Source of the DNA: VFZN01 sp963709325
Lineage (GTDB): Bacteria; Acidobacteriota; Vicinamibacteria; Vicinamibacterales; UBA2999
DNA: 64,000 bases
Direction: 5' to 3'
Assembly (NCBI GenBank): GCA_963709325.1
Contig: CAVPVV010000003.1
Location: forward strand, 3,224,001-3,288,000
The notes under the pieces were generated by a model. The model did not search any database. It saw only the letters and a program-made list of their open reading frames with translations, and had not been told where the DNA came from. Of the stretch, positions 31,851-40,408 are shown piece after piece. The number at the start of each line of letters is the position of its first letter. The stretch's first letter is position 1. The position numbers were made by a program, and so were the translations under genes.

Positions 31851-33656
31851 TCAGCGTCTAGGCCGCCATGCCGGCGTGCCCTCTTCCCATTGGTTGTCGG
31901 TGAGCTGCTGCACGTCGGTGCCGTCGGCGCGCATCACGAAGATGTCGCCATAGGGCTGCGGCGCGTTGGTGTAGATCGCTTCGTCCTTGAACCCGTAGCG
32001 CGCGCTGGCGAACACAATCCGGCTGCCATCGGGCGACCAGCCCTGATGCGCGTCGTTGCCCGGGGTCGTCGTCAGCCGCTTGAGGCCGGATCCGTCGGGC
32101 GCGATTGAGAAGATCTCGTAGTCGTTGTCGACGACGCGCGAGAACATGATCAGGTCGCCGCGGGGAGACCACAGCGGAAAGTTATCGTAGCCCTCGGTGA
32201 GCGTGCGAACCGCCCTGCTCTGGACGTTCATGATCCGCAGCCCGTCGCCTTGCGGGCCGAAGGTCCGGTAGACGAACTCGGTTCCGTCGGGTGAGGGCGA
32301 CGGGAAGCCGTTGTTGTTGGGACCCGTTGTCAATTCCTGATAGCCGCTGCCATCCGGGTTGATCATCGCGACCTGCGCCCCGCCATCGACGCGATCGGGC
32401 TTGCTGAGGAAAAGATCGTGAAACATGTTGAAGAACAGGCCGAAGTGCCCGACCCCGAACAGGATGGTGTTGCCGTTCGGTGTCCACTGCGGCCCGAGCA
32501 CGCTGAGGGTCTTGTCGTGAAACAGCACGGTGCGCGTATTGGTTGCCGCGTCCACCACCAGCAGGTTGTTCCCGTCCGGCGTCGGCACGTAGTTGGCCAT
32601 CACGAACTTGTCGCCGGTCCGGTTGAACGATGGCTGGACTTCGCCGAGGCGAAGCTGGTAATGCGGTTGACGGCTCCAGATCGGCGATCCCAGGGAACTA
32701 CCGGGAGGCGGAATGACCTTGTGGAAGACAACTCGTGAACCGTCCGGAGACCACGCCGCGTATTGAATCGGGCCCCTGGGCCCGGTCTTGCCGCTGGCGT
32801 AGTGAATGCCGTTCGCGGCTCGGTCCTTGCGGATGAAGCCGATGTCGCCGGCGGAAACAAAGGACGGTGCGATCTTCACTCCGGGGCCGGTAGCCGCCTC
32901 CGACGAGCCGCCGTCGAGGTCGAAGGTCATCAACCGCGTCGTACCGTCGCCGGTCACGGCGGTCCAGCGGAAATCGATCGTGTCCTGGGCCGACATGCAG
33001 TACGCGATGACGCGCCGGCTGTCCGCCGACCACTTCGGGCTGCCGCAGAAGCCGCCGCCGGTGCTCAGGCGTTTCAGACCGCTTCCGTCCGGGTGAATCA
33101 CGTAGATGTCGACCACGTGGAGCGCTTCCCATCGGCCATGCGAGAACGGCAAGCCGTTGCCGCGATCGGACGAGAAGGCGATCCACTGGGCATCGGGCGA
33201 CCACGACGGCCGGAAATCACCGCCCGAGCCCGAGGTGAGCGAATGTGCTTCCCGCGACCCGATCTCCAAGGTCCACAGGTCGGCCGTACCATCCCCGCGC
33301 GTGCTCACGAACACCAGTCGTCGCCCGTCTGGAGAGAACGCGGCCTGGTCGTCGTAGGCGGGACTGTCGGTCAGGTGCTCGAGACCGCTGCCGTCCGGAT
33401 GGACGCGAAACAGGTCGGCCGATCCGTTCCGCTCCGACGTGAACGCGATCCAGGCGCCGTCGCGCGACCAGGTCGCGTCGTAGTCGAGGCCGCGGTCCGC
33501 AAGCAGCGGACGCTCATCAGTCCCGTCGGCGTTGGCGACGAAGAGCCCAAGCTGGCCTGGCGCCGGAAACACGCGCGTGAGGTAGATCTGCTCCGCCGGT
33601 AATTGGGCGGCGAGCGCGGCGGAGACCAACAGGGCGGCGCAGAGGGGGCGGAGCAT
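31851..33656 (-). CDS. Exported TolB/PD40 beta-propeller protein
   Basis: The 601-residue product has a signal peptide (MLRPLCAALLVSAALAAQLP) and then repeated PD40 blades, recognised as D-A-x-WSPDG / FSPDGRRLVF / WSPDAQWIAFSSDRG / WSPDGSRIVFASARYG, about ten to twelve in number up to the end. No enzymatic domain follows, unlike the S9 peptidase. It is most like TolB or the propeller part of proteases and would serve as a periplasmic binding or scaffold protein. A 210-base region lies between its stop and the upstream end of the kinase gene; I see no gene in it. It starts back-to-back with the cyanophycinase gene. Confidence 0.88.
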   Translation of the reverse strand: MLRPLCAALLVSAALAAQLPAEQIYLTRVFPAPGQLGLFVANADGTDERPLLADRGLDYDATWSRDGAWIAFTSERNGSADLFRVHPDGSGLEHLTDSPAYDDQAAFSPDGRRLVFVSTRGDGTADLWTLEIGSREAHSLTSGSGGDFRPSWSPDAQWIAFSSDRGNGLPFSHGRWEALHVVDIYVIHPDGSGLKRLSTGGGFCGSPKWSADSRRVIAYCMSAQDTIDFRWTAVTGDGTTRLMTFDLDGGSSEAATGPGVKIAPSFVSAGDIGFIRKDRAANGIHYASGKTGPRGPIQYAAWSPDGSRVVFHKVIPPPGSSLGSPIWSRQPHYQLRLGEVQPSFNRTGDKFVMANYVPTPDGNNLLVVDAATNTRTVLFHDKTLSVLGPQWTPNGNTILFGVGHFGLFFNMFHDLFLSKPDRVDGGAQVAMINPDGSGYQELTTGPNNNGFPSPSPDGTEFVYRTFGPQGDGLRIMNVQSRAVRTLTEGYDNFPLWSPRGDLIMFSRVVDNDYEIFSIAPDGSGLKRLTTTPGNDAHQGWSPDGSRIVFASARYGFKDEAIYTNAPQPYGDIFVMRADGTDVQQLTDNQWEEGTPAWRPRR

Positions 33657-33685
33657 GCGCTGATTCTATGACACGAGCTCGACCG

Positions 33686-33713
33686 TTGAACGAGCCCGCG
33701 GACGCGTTACAAT
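33686..33713 (+). promoter_or_regulatory. Sigma-70-like promoter for the cyanophycinase gene
   Basis: TTGAAC (33686-33691), a 16-bp spacer and TACAAT (33708-33713) form a good vegetative-type promoter pointing at the cyanophycinase gene, 63 bases before its ATG and within the 120-bp divergent gap. It is one of the few near-consensus promoters in this GC-rich window. Confidence 0.6.
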
Positions 33714-33776
33714 GCCGCCTCTCGCCGGCGCGTTCGCGGATACACCGCGGCGCGGCCACGCTGTGAAGTGAGGATC

Positions 33777-34781
33777 ATGATCAACCGACGCTTCATCCTG
33801 ACCGCCATGGTCGTCTGCGCGCTCAGCCCGCTCGTCAGCGGTGCGCCGCAGGCAAAGTACGACTATTACCTCACCGGGAACGACGCCGACGCCACTGGCG
33901 ACACGACCCTCGGTATCGGCCTGATGGGCGGTGGGACCGACGTCGATGCGCTCTTCACCTGGATGAGCGATCGCGCCGGCGGCGGCGACTTCGTCGTCAT
34001 TCGCGCCTCGGGCGCCGACGGCTACAACCAGTACGTCTACGACCTCGGCGACTTCGACTCGGTCGAGACGCTGGTGCTGAAGAACCGCGAGGCCTCCTAT
34101 GACCAGTTCGTCCTCCAGACGATAAGCAACGCCGAGGCGCTGTTCATTGCTGGCGGCGATCAGTCCGACTACGTCAACTTCTGGAAGGGTACGCCGGTCG
34201 AGGATGCCATCCACGAGCTGGCCAAGAGGGAGATTCCGATTGCGGGCACCAGCGCCGGCACGGCCATCCTGACCGAGTTCGTCTACGCGGCCCAGCGCCA
34301 GTCTGCGGTCTCGAGCAAGTCGCTGGCCGATCCGTTCAACAACGACATCACCCTCGACCGCGGCTTCCTGGACCTGCCGAACATGAGCGGCTTGATCTCC
34401 GACCAGCACCTGATCGAGCGCGACCGGCTTGGACGAACGCTGGCCTTCATGGCCCGCATCGTCCAGGACGGATGGCAGGCCGAGAGCCGCAGCATCGCCA
34501 TCGATCGCGAGACGGCGGTGCTGGTCGACGGCCGGGGCGACGCCACGATCGTGGCGAACGCGGACCACGCGACACCGTACGCATACTTCATCCGCGGCGG
34601 CAGGCCGGAAGTCTGCCAGCCCAAGACGCCGCTCACGTATCGCAACCTTCAGGTATTCCGGGCGCAGCCGGGCAGCCGGTTCGACATCCCGAGCTGGTCA
34701 GGCCACAACGGCACGACGTACTCGCTCGACGTCGTCAATGGCGTCGTCACGTCGACGCAGCCGGGGGGATCGATCTACTGA
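33777..34781 (+). CDS. Exported cyanophycinase family (S51) peptidase
   Basis: Start taken at ATG 33777 (GAAG site eight bases upstream; an in-frame GTG at 33768 is possible); 334 residues. A signal peptide (RFILTAMVVCALSPLVSG) precedes an S51-type domain: GIGLMGGGTDVDALF near the start, then the nucleophile elbow GTSAGTA with S159. Family knowledge: cyanophycinases cleave multi-L-arginyl-poly-L-aspartate to Asp-Arg dipeptides; extracellular CphE forms occur in heterotrophic bacteria. The lack of a cyanophycin synthetase gene here and the export signal favour scavenging outside the cell. The last 70 residues (beta-rich, RNLQVFRAQPGSRFDIPSW) are an added domain. Confidence 0.88.
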   Translation: MINRRFILTAMVVCALSPLVSGAPQAKYDYYLTGNDADATGDTTLGIGLMGGGTDVDALFTWMSDRAGGGDFVVIRASGADGYNQYVYDLGDFDSVETLVLKNREASYDQFVLQTISNAEALFIAGGDQSDYVNFWKGTPVEDAIHELAKREIPIAGTSAGTAILTEFVYAAQRQSAVSSKSLADPFNNDITLDRGFLDLPNMSGLISDQHLIERDRLGRTLAFMARIVQDGWQAESRSIAIDRETAVLVDGRGDATIVANADHATPYAYFIRGGRPEVCQPKTPLTYRNLQVFRAQPGSRFDIPSWSGHNGTTYSLDVVNGVVTSTQPGGSIY

Positions 34782-34838
34782 CGTCACGGGGACCGCTAGC
34801 CGCGGTGAATGGGCCACTCGGAGTCGGGTGACGTCCGA

Positions 34839-35438
34839 TTAGAAGTACACAGTAAATCCCAGCGTCCACATCGATCCCCGGTGGCCGGGCAGAAGCCCGC
34901 CGATGAGGCCCCGGTCCTCGTTGTCGTCGTGGCCGAAGTCGAGAAACGTGTAGCGGTAGTCCCCGTGAACTCCGAAGTGCCGGTTCGCCAGGACTTCCAG
35001 GCCGATGCCGGCGTGCCAGCCGAACTCCGTCGTGCTGACGCTATCCCCGGCGCCATCGAGCGGCTCTACGGAGCGCTTGTACCAGCCGGGCCCGCCGAGG
35101 AGGAACGGAGACACGCGGCCGGTGGCAAGCCGGAGGAGGAGCGAGGTCTGGATCGGTGTCTCCGTGATCTTCTGGTTGATGACCTCGAGCGATTCCGAGT
35201 GCCGATCCAGCGACACCTCGAAGCCGAACCGCGACGAGAGCATGCGGATCTGACCTCCGAAGTAACGCATCGTGTCGACATCAACATCGATGTTGGCGTC
35301 CGAATTCGGGGTGACCCAGGCGATCCGCGGCCCGATCCCGAAGCCCTGGGCGAACGCGGGTGCGGCCTGAGCCACCAGACAGCCGAAGGCGGCCAGCGCG
35401 ATTGTGGCGTGAATCTGACGCGTGCGGACGGGCGGCAT
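34839..35438 (-). CDS. Outer-membrane beta-barrel protein
   Basis: The 199-residue product has a signal peptide (IALAAFGCLVAQAAPAFAQG) and alternating polar/aromatic strands (GGQIRMLSSRFGFEVSLDR, TSLLLRLATGRVSPFLLGG, FGVHGDYRYTFLDFG), and ends LGFTVYF, the terminal aromatic expected of an outer-membrane barrel recognised by BamA. About eight strands are visible, the size of OmpA/OmpX-type barrels. Function unknown. It lies between two genes pointing the other way or far off: the cyanophycinase converges on it, with 57 bases between stops. It is likely monocistronic. Confidence 0.82.
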   Translation of the reverse strand: MPPVRTRQIHATIALAAFGCLVAQAAPAFAQGFGIGPRIAWVTPNSDANIDVDVDTMRYFGGQIRMLSSRFGFEVSLDRHSESLEVINQKITETPIQTSLLLRLATGRVSPFLLGGPGWYKRSVEPLDGAGDSVSTTEFGWHAGIGLEVLANRHFGVHGDYRYTFLDFGHDDNEDRGLIGGLLPGHRGSMWTLGFTVYF

Positions 35439-35574
35439 GGGACACTCCAGCCCCTGACAACGTCACCGCGGCTCGCCGGCGGGTAGAGGGCCTGTCCTTA
35501 TATCGGAGCCACACGGTCAAATCTGCAACGGGGGCGACGAAGCCCTCGAACGGCCCAGTCCGATGCGCGAAGAT

Positions 35575-36084
35575 TCATTCCACACGCTTCAGCGTGACCC
35601 TGACAGCAGGGGCGCTCGCGGCTGAAGGCGTGCGGACCTGGGTCAGCGTCAGGGTGTCGGCGTTCCGCTCGTAGGTATAGACGCTCGCGGCCCCGTTCGA
35701 CATCGCCGCTGGACTCTTCGCCACTGATGCGTGCATCGTGACGCGGTTGTCGCCGCTCACGTCGAACGTGCCGGCCTCGCCGAAAAACGGCCCCCACACC
35801 GCGCGCAGCTCGTCTGCCGAAGCCGATGCCGGGTTGTCCAGCACAGGCCGCGCGCCATCCGCGTGTACCTCGACGCGGCTGTAGTGAGTGCCATGGAAGA
35901 TCGCCAGCGTGGCGCCTGGTGTGAACCTTTGGGGCGTCGGCCCCGGGACCACAACCTCGACCGTTTGCCATACGCCCTGGAATGCCGCTCGAGAGTCGGT
36001 GGTGCGCGCCGACACCACTGTCGCCACCAGCAGTGCCGCGCCGAGCCCCGACAGGACCACGAGAACGCTCGAATGCATCGACAT
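35575..36084 (-). CDS. Exported lipocalin-like protein, paralogue 1
   Basis: Start at ATG 36084 with AAGGAG in front; 169 residues. After a signal peptide (VLVVLSGLGAALLVATVVSA) there is a lipocalin-like small beta domain: FQGVWQTVEVVVPG, HYSRVEVHADGARPVL, SADELRAVWGPFFGEAG, YTYERNADTLTLTQ. The middle stretch is almost identical in pattern to the product of 51311-51805. Lipocalin-type barrels bind small hydrophobic ligands. It should be periplasmic or secreted. The gene is divergent from the HTH-propeller gene (gap 152 bases), which could regulate it. Confidence 0.8.
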   Translation of the reverse strand: MSMHSSVLVVLSGLGAALLVATVVSARTTDSRAAFQGVWQTVEVVVPGPTPQRFTPGATLAIFHGTHYSRVEVHADGARPVLDNPASASADELRAVWGPFFGEAGTFDVSGDNRVTMHASVAKSPAAMSNGAASVYTYERNADTLTLTQVRTPSAASAPAVRVTLKRVE

Positions 36085-36236
36085 TGGAGACTCCTTGGTT
36101 TCACGCGAATGGACGGGTTCGATAATCCACGCGTGGGTTCGAGTCTCTGCTGCACCTCGATGCAGCTCAAGCGACATCAAGCGCCGGGTCGGGAGTGGCG
36201 TCTAATGGCGCGCCGCTGCGCTATCCTGTCGCTGCC

Positions 36237-38195
36237 ATGAGCGACGCCTCGGGCGGTCCGCCGCCAGGCAGTGCGGGTGAGCGCGGCCGGCTCGATTCAT
36301 GGAAGGAGATCGCGGCGTTTCTCGGCCGGGGCATTCGCACGGTCCAGCGCTGGGAACGCGACGAAGGGCTACCTGTGCATCGCCTCGCCCACGCCGAGCG
36401 CGGCAGCGTGTTCGCTGATCCGGCAGAGCTCACCGCGTGGTGGAAGAGCCGCCAGATCGCGCCGCCCGCGCGATCGATGGCGCCTGGCGGGGATATCGCC
36501 AGAGCTCGCTTGCAGCGCGTTACCTCGACGAGCGCCGCCACGTTCTGGCCCTCGCTCTCTTCTGACGGCCGGATGGTCGTCTACGTGTCGGATGCGGGGC
36601 AGGATGGCACGATGCCGCAGCTGTGGCTGCAGCAGGTGGGCGGTGCCGCCGTGCAGCTCACGACCGGCATGCGGGAGTGCGCGGAACCGGCATTTTCAGC
36701 CGACGACACGCGCGTGATCTTCAACGCCGCAGCCGACTCCACGCGGCACATCTACGAGATTCCGGCGCTGGGCGGGCAGCCGCGCGTGCTGAAGCGCGCC
36801 GCGCGAAATGGCCGGTTCTCACCTGACGGCAGGTGGCTCGCGTATCTCGCGATTGATTCGGGCGAGGTTCGACTCGCATCGAGCGACGGCGAAGAACGCG
36901 TGCCGGCTACGGGTCTCGAAGATGTCATGTCCGTCACCTGGTCGGACGATTCCCGCCATCTGCTCGTCGTCGGGCATCGGGACTCCTCGGCGGAGCGCGA
37001 TTGCTGGATCGTGCCGGTGGACGGCGGCGCGCCCGTCGATACCGGCGCCCTCGGCCAGGCGCGGCGCCGGGAACTGATCGTCATCTCGATGGCGATCGCC
37101 TGGATGGGCGATTCGATCTTCTTCACCGCGGCCGGTCGGCCGGGCATCCATCTGTGGCGGCAGCGCATCTCGCCGAGGACCTTCGAGGCTATTGGTCCAC
37201 CTGAGTTGATGACGCCGGGCACCGAGTCGGCGTTCTTCCCGACCGGGGCTCGCCAACGCCTGGCATTTGTCGGCGTGCATACCGACACGAACTTGTGGTC
37301 GGTCGGGATCGACCCGCGAACCGGCAGGGCCGAGGGTGCGCCTCGACGCCTGACTCGCGGCGCTGCCTTCGTCAGCCATTTCTCCGTGTCTCGCGACGGT
37401 CACAGGCTGGCGTACTTCGCGGCAGGACCGGGCGGCGCGGCGCTGCGCATCCGAGATGTTCGGGCCGGCACGGACACGCCGCTCGACGCCGACACCCGCG
37501 GCGATCGCGGGTTTCCGGTGATCTCGCTCGACGGGACACGGCTCGCGTTCGGGATGATGGTGCCCGGGCCGCCGCTCCGCCGTCCCGTTTTTGTCGCGAC
37601 GCTCGCGGATGGAGAGTCGCGGCAGATCTCCGATGACTGCGGCGGGCGGCCGCGGCTCTGGCTCGACGAGGACCTGCTGCTCGCCGAGATGTTCGCCGCG
37701 GGCTCGACGCGGTTTGACATTCTGGACACGCGCAGCGGAGCCCAGCGCCCGCTCCTGGTGTCATCCGATCGACGCCTTTCGAATCCGCGTCTTTCACCCG
37801 ACGCCCGGTGGCTGGCTTTCGACGCGACGCCGCTAAGCGGAACGCCCTCGGTGTTCGTCGCGCGGCTCGACGACGGTCACACGGCAGACGAGCCGGCGTG
37901 GATCCTCATCGAGGCGGCGGCGAGCCACCCGTTCTGGTCGAGGGACGGACGCTTGCTCTATTACCTGCCGACGACCCCGACGGTGGATATTCGAAACCGC
38001 GTGGTCGCCCGGGCGTTCGATCCGCAAGACGGACGCGTCGGTTCGGAGCAGATTGACGTGCTCAGCCTCTCGGAAACCATTGTGCCGGCCATGGTGGCGT
38101 CGGCCGCGCCGATCGTTGCTGGCGATCAGATCGTGTTCCTGCTCGGGAACTATCGCGGCGACATCTGGATGATGGACCTGCCGTCGCGAGAGTGA
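36237..38195 (+). CDS. HTH domain fused to a PD40 beta-propeller
   Basis: Start at ATG 36237; 652 residues. The N-terminal 75 residues form a MerR/excisionase-like helix-turn-helix (RLDSWKEIAAFLGRGIRTVQ-RWERDEGLPVHRL, then PAELTAWWKSR). The remaining 570 residues are TolB-like PD40 blades (FWPSLSSDGRMVVYVSDAG, FSPDGRWLAY, LSPDARWLAFDA). No signal peptide or TM is visible, so the propeller is cytosolic, unlike the exported ones nearby. It looks like a one-component regulator whose propeller is the sensor or protein-binding part. It diverges from the lipocalin-like gene and converges on the DUF3303-like gene. Confidence 0.88.
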   Translation: MSDASGGPPPGSAGERGRLDSWKEIAAFLGRGIRTVQRWERDEGLPVHRLAHAERGSVFADPAELTAWWKSRQIAPPARSMAPGGDIARARLQRVTSTSAATFWPSLSSDGRMVVYVSDAGQDGTMPQLWLQQVGGAAVQLTTGMRECAEPAFSADDTRVIFNAAADSTRHIYEIPALGGQPRVLKRAARNGRFSPDGRWLAYLAIDSGEVRLASSDGEERVPATGLEDVMSVTWSDDSRHLLVVGHRDSSAERDCWIVPVDGGAPVDTGALGQARRRELIVISMAIAWMGDSIFFTAAGRPGIHLWRQRISPRTFEAIGPPELMTPGTESAFFPTGARQRLAFVGVHTDTNLWSVGIDPRTGRAEGAPRRLTRGAAFVSHFSVSRDGHRLAYFAAGPGGAALRIRDVRAGTDTPLDADTRGDRGFPVISLDGTRLAFGMMVPGPPLRRPVFVATLADGESRQISDDCGGRPRLWLDEDLLLAEMFAAGSTRFDILDTRSGAQRPLLVSSDRRLSNPRLSPDARWLAFDATPLSGTPSVFVARLDDGHTADEPAWILIEAAASHPFWSRDGRLLYYLPTTPTVDIRNRVVARAFDPQDGRVGSEQIDVLSLSETIVPAMVASAAPIVAGDQIVFLLGNYRGDIWMMDLPSRE

Positions 38196-38219
38196 GTGCC
38201 GCCGGCCCCTTCGTGCCGG

Positions 38220-38474
38220 TCATTTCTTCGAGACAGGCACCTCGATCACCGGCGTGACCGTGGCGGTGCAGCGCTTGAAGCCGGGCCAGAGGAACCGCTG
38301 GATCGCCATCGCGTCGTCGGCTTCGACGATATAGAAGAGGACGTGCTGCGAGTTCGCGCCGTATCGTCCGATCAGCTTCACGCCAGGAACATTCGGGTCG
38401 TAGAGCGTGTTCGAGCCACCCTCATCGCGGGGACACGTTTCCGGAGTGTGCACTTGCGTGATGTGGAATAGCAC
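38220..38474 (-). CDS. Small DUF3303-like ferredoxin-fold protein
   Basis: The coding region ends at TCA-complement 38220. The best start is GTG 38474, because AAGGAG lies six bases before it and the protein sequence begins exactly there (VLFHITQVHTPETCP, 84 residues); no ATG fits. The pattern of LFHITQVH at the start and HVLFYIVEADDAMAIQRFLW resembles DUF3303/muconolactone-isomerase-like small dimeric alpha-beta proteins. Its role is unknown. The gene converges on the HTH-propeller gene with 24 bases between stops; a short C/G-rich hairpin (CCGGC ... GCCGG) lies in that gap and may act on both. Confidence 0.72.
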   Translation of the reverse strand: MLFHITQVHTPETCPRDEGGSNTLYDPNVPGVKLIGRYGANSQHVLFYIVEADDAMAIQRFLWPGFKRCTATVTPVIEVPVSKK

Positions 38475-38638
38475 GGAGCGCTCCTTGTCTTGGAATTCGA
38501 TTGAATGCTGGAGGCGCGCGCTCCTCGGAGCGGATCGCCGTTGGCGGCGCAGTATAGCAAACGGAGTTACGGGTCCGTATGACTTCCGTGCCGACTCATC
38601 CATGCGGTGTTTGGATCTGCTGGAGCGGATCCGTTGCC

Positions 38639-39250
38639 TCAGAACGGCCAACTGCCCGGACCCGGAATCGTCCGCGTGTGATGGAACGCGTACTCTCCGA
38701 GCAGTCGCTCGCTCGCGTCTGGATCGACCGCGAGGAGGCGCGCAATCATCGTGTTCGACGGCGACGCCTTGGCCATGAGGATGGACTGCTGGCAGATCAC
38801 CGTGCCGGCGTCGGTCCGGACTGGGATGTCCGCCATGCGTATGAGTTCGACGCCGTGCGCATCGCACCAGCTGAGATCGACGCGAGCGGCGCCACTCAGG
38901 TCGGCGGCGAGACGGGCCACCAGCAGGTCATCGTCCAGTGTGACGGTGCACTGCACGCTGGCTCCGGGTGGCGCCGCGTACTCTCGCACCCGCTGGCCGG
39001 TGTTGGCGGCACGCTTCAGGTACTCATCGCTGACGACGACGTGCAGGGAACCGGATCGCGCCAGTTTCTTCAGGCCGTCGGCGAGCGCAATCGTGGCGCG
39101 CAAGTGGTCACCGCAGGCGTCGCACGTCAGCAGGTGCTCTTCGAGAGCCTCCTCGTCCGCCGACGCCAGGATTGCCAGCCAGTAGTCCAGGAGGATCGCC
39201 GCGTCGATCGGATTCGAACAGCCGATGCGTTCCGACCCTTCCGCGCTCAC
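38639..39250 (-). CDS. Anti-sigma factor with zinc-finger-like N-terminus, paralogue 2
   Basis: The 203-residue product carries the H-x3-C-x2-C signature (EEHLLTCDACGDHL) and lacks a TM segment; its C-terminal domain is beta-rich (TVTLDDDLLVARLAADLSG), matching the architecture of the anti-sigma protein at 27711. Extra cysteines occur in this copy (SLHVVV region excepted; CSNPID, CTVTLD, CDAHG, CQQS), so a redox or metal signal is plausible. ATGA overlaps the preceding sigma gene's stop (39247-39250). It would hold the partner sigma factor inactive. Confidence 0.78.
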   Translation of the reverse strand: MSAEGSERIGCSNPIDAAILLDYWLAILASADEEALEEHLLTCDACGDHLRATIALADGLKKLARSGSLHVVVSDEYLKRAANTGQRVREYAAPPGASVQCTVTLDDDLLVARLAADLSGAARVDLSWCDAHGVELIRMADIPVRTDAGTVICQQSILMAKASPSNTMIARLLAVDPDASERLLGEYAFHHTRTIPGPGSWPF

Positions 39251-39786
39251 GATGTGGCCTCCATGCAGATCCGTAACTGCCTGACCGCGCGGTGACGGAT
39301 GACTCGGACGTTGGACTCCGACGTTCCCAGCAACGCAGCCGTCTCGGCGGCCGTCTGCTCGTCGTAGAAGGTCAGAACCACCACGGAGCGTTCGCGTTCG
39401 CTGAGGGCCTGGACGCAGCGCGCCAGCTGATCGTCATCGAGGGGAGGCGCTGTCGGCTGGTCCGGCACCAGGGCCGCCCCGAACTCGGCCAGTAGCCGCT
39501 CCTGCCGGTGCGCGCTGCGACGCAGGCCGACTACCGTCATCCGGCATGTCCCCAGCACGAAGTGAGGGAGCTTGTTCGGATCGCGCACCCGCCCGGCTCG
39601 CAGCGCTTCCAGCATCGCCAGCAGCACCTGCTGAACGAGATCGTCAACCGCTGGCGCGGATCGCAAGTGGCGAAGGCCATAGAGGTGAATGCGCGGCGCC
39701 ATCCGCCGGCACACTTCGGCCTCGGCCTCCAGATCGCCCTGGCCGACGCGCAACGCCAGATCGGCGTCGCTCAGCCTACTCGTCAT
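39247..39786 (-). CDS. ECF-type RNA polymerase sigma factor, paralogue 2
   Basis: The 179-residue product keeps region 2 (EVCRRMAPRIHLYGLRHLR-SAPAVDDLVQQVLLAMLEAL) and region 4 (ALSERERSVVVLTFYDEQTA, then ESNVRVIRHRAVRQLRICM). The resemblance to the sigma factor at 28277 is strong enough to call paralogues that arose by duplication of the whole sigma/anti-sigma pair. It is coupled by a four-base overlap to its anti-sigma gene. Its promoter probably lies in the 23 bases between this gene and the cupin stop or inside the cupin gene. Confidence 0.88.
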   Translation of the reverse strand: MTSRLSDADLALRVGQGDLEAEAEVCRRMAPRIHLYGLRHLRSAPAVDDLVQQVLLAMLEALRAGRVRDPNKLPHFVLGTCRMTVVGLRRSAHRQERLLAEFGAALVPDQPTAPPLDDDQLARCVQALSERERSVVVLTFYDEQTAAETAALLGTSESNVRVIRHRAVRQLRICMEATS

Positions 39787-39809
39787 CGGCCATCATTTTA
39801 GGGGAACGG

Positions 39810-40301
39810 TCACTCCTTCATGCCCTGGTCGTCCGGTAGCGGACCGAGCAGGTCGATGTTGAACCTGGCAGCTGCGTCGGCCAGCCTGGCCATGTCGGGC
39901 GGCGCGGGCGCCGCGTCGAGCGGTGCGCTCAGGTCCACCACGAACTTCTCGAAGCCGGCTGGCGCACACAGCAGCAGCATCCGCGCGGGCTCGGTACCGA
40001 CGACCTTGAAGCCGTGGGGAATGTCGCGCGGGCCGTACACCCAGGTTCCAGGACCGGCATTCATCCACTCGCCGTCGCACACGAATCGCATCTGGCCTTC
40101 GAGCACGTAGAACGCCTCGTCCTCGTTGTGATGCCTGTGATACGGGGAGGTGAGCCCAGGAGGCATAGTGAGCTGTTCCATCAGGCAGAATCTGCCGTCT
40201 GTCTGCTCACTGGTCGCGTGCAGCACAGTCGGCGAGCCGAAGAACTGGAACGCGACGTCCTGGCTCGTCTTGAGATAGTGCCGGCGGTTCTGTGTGATCA
40301 C
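39810..40301 (-). CDS. Cupin-domain protein, quercetinase-like
   Basis: The 163-residue protein is a single cupin. Metal ligands are visible as H55 and H57 with E62 (YHRHHNEDEAFYVLEG) and H96 (DIPHGFKVVG), the HxHx4E/H arrangement of quercetin 2,3-dioxygenase- and oxalate-type cupins. It is cytoplasmic. The preceding gene in the same direction is the ADOP permease, 107 bases upstream, so it may have its own promoter; the sigma factor gene follows 23 bases downstream and could be co-transcribed. Substrate unknown. Confidence 0.87.
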   Translation of the reverse strand: MITQNRRHYLKTSQDVAFQFFGSPTVLHATSEQTDGRFCLMEQLTMPPGLTSPYHRHHNEDEAFYVLEGQMRFVCDGEWMNAGPGTWVYGPRDIPHGFKVVGTEPARMLLLCAPAGFEKFVVDLSAPLDAAPAPPDMARLADAAARFNIDLLGPLPDDQGMKE

Positions 40302-40408
40302 GGGGGCCTCCTGTCGCGGACCGTTATGGAATCCGCGCTCTTACCCCGTATGTGTCACCAGGAGCGGTTTTCGTTACACCCGCTGTCCCGGCTTCGCCAG
40401 GGCCGGCG

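Noticed and set aside
30084..32108. 674-residue plus-strand open frame opposite the hybrid kinase
   Set aside because: It is rich in H, R, Q and D from the complement of GC-rich coding DNA, has no ribosome site or recognisable family, and lies opposite a kinase with all expected motifs.
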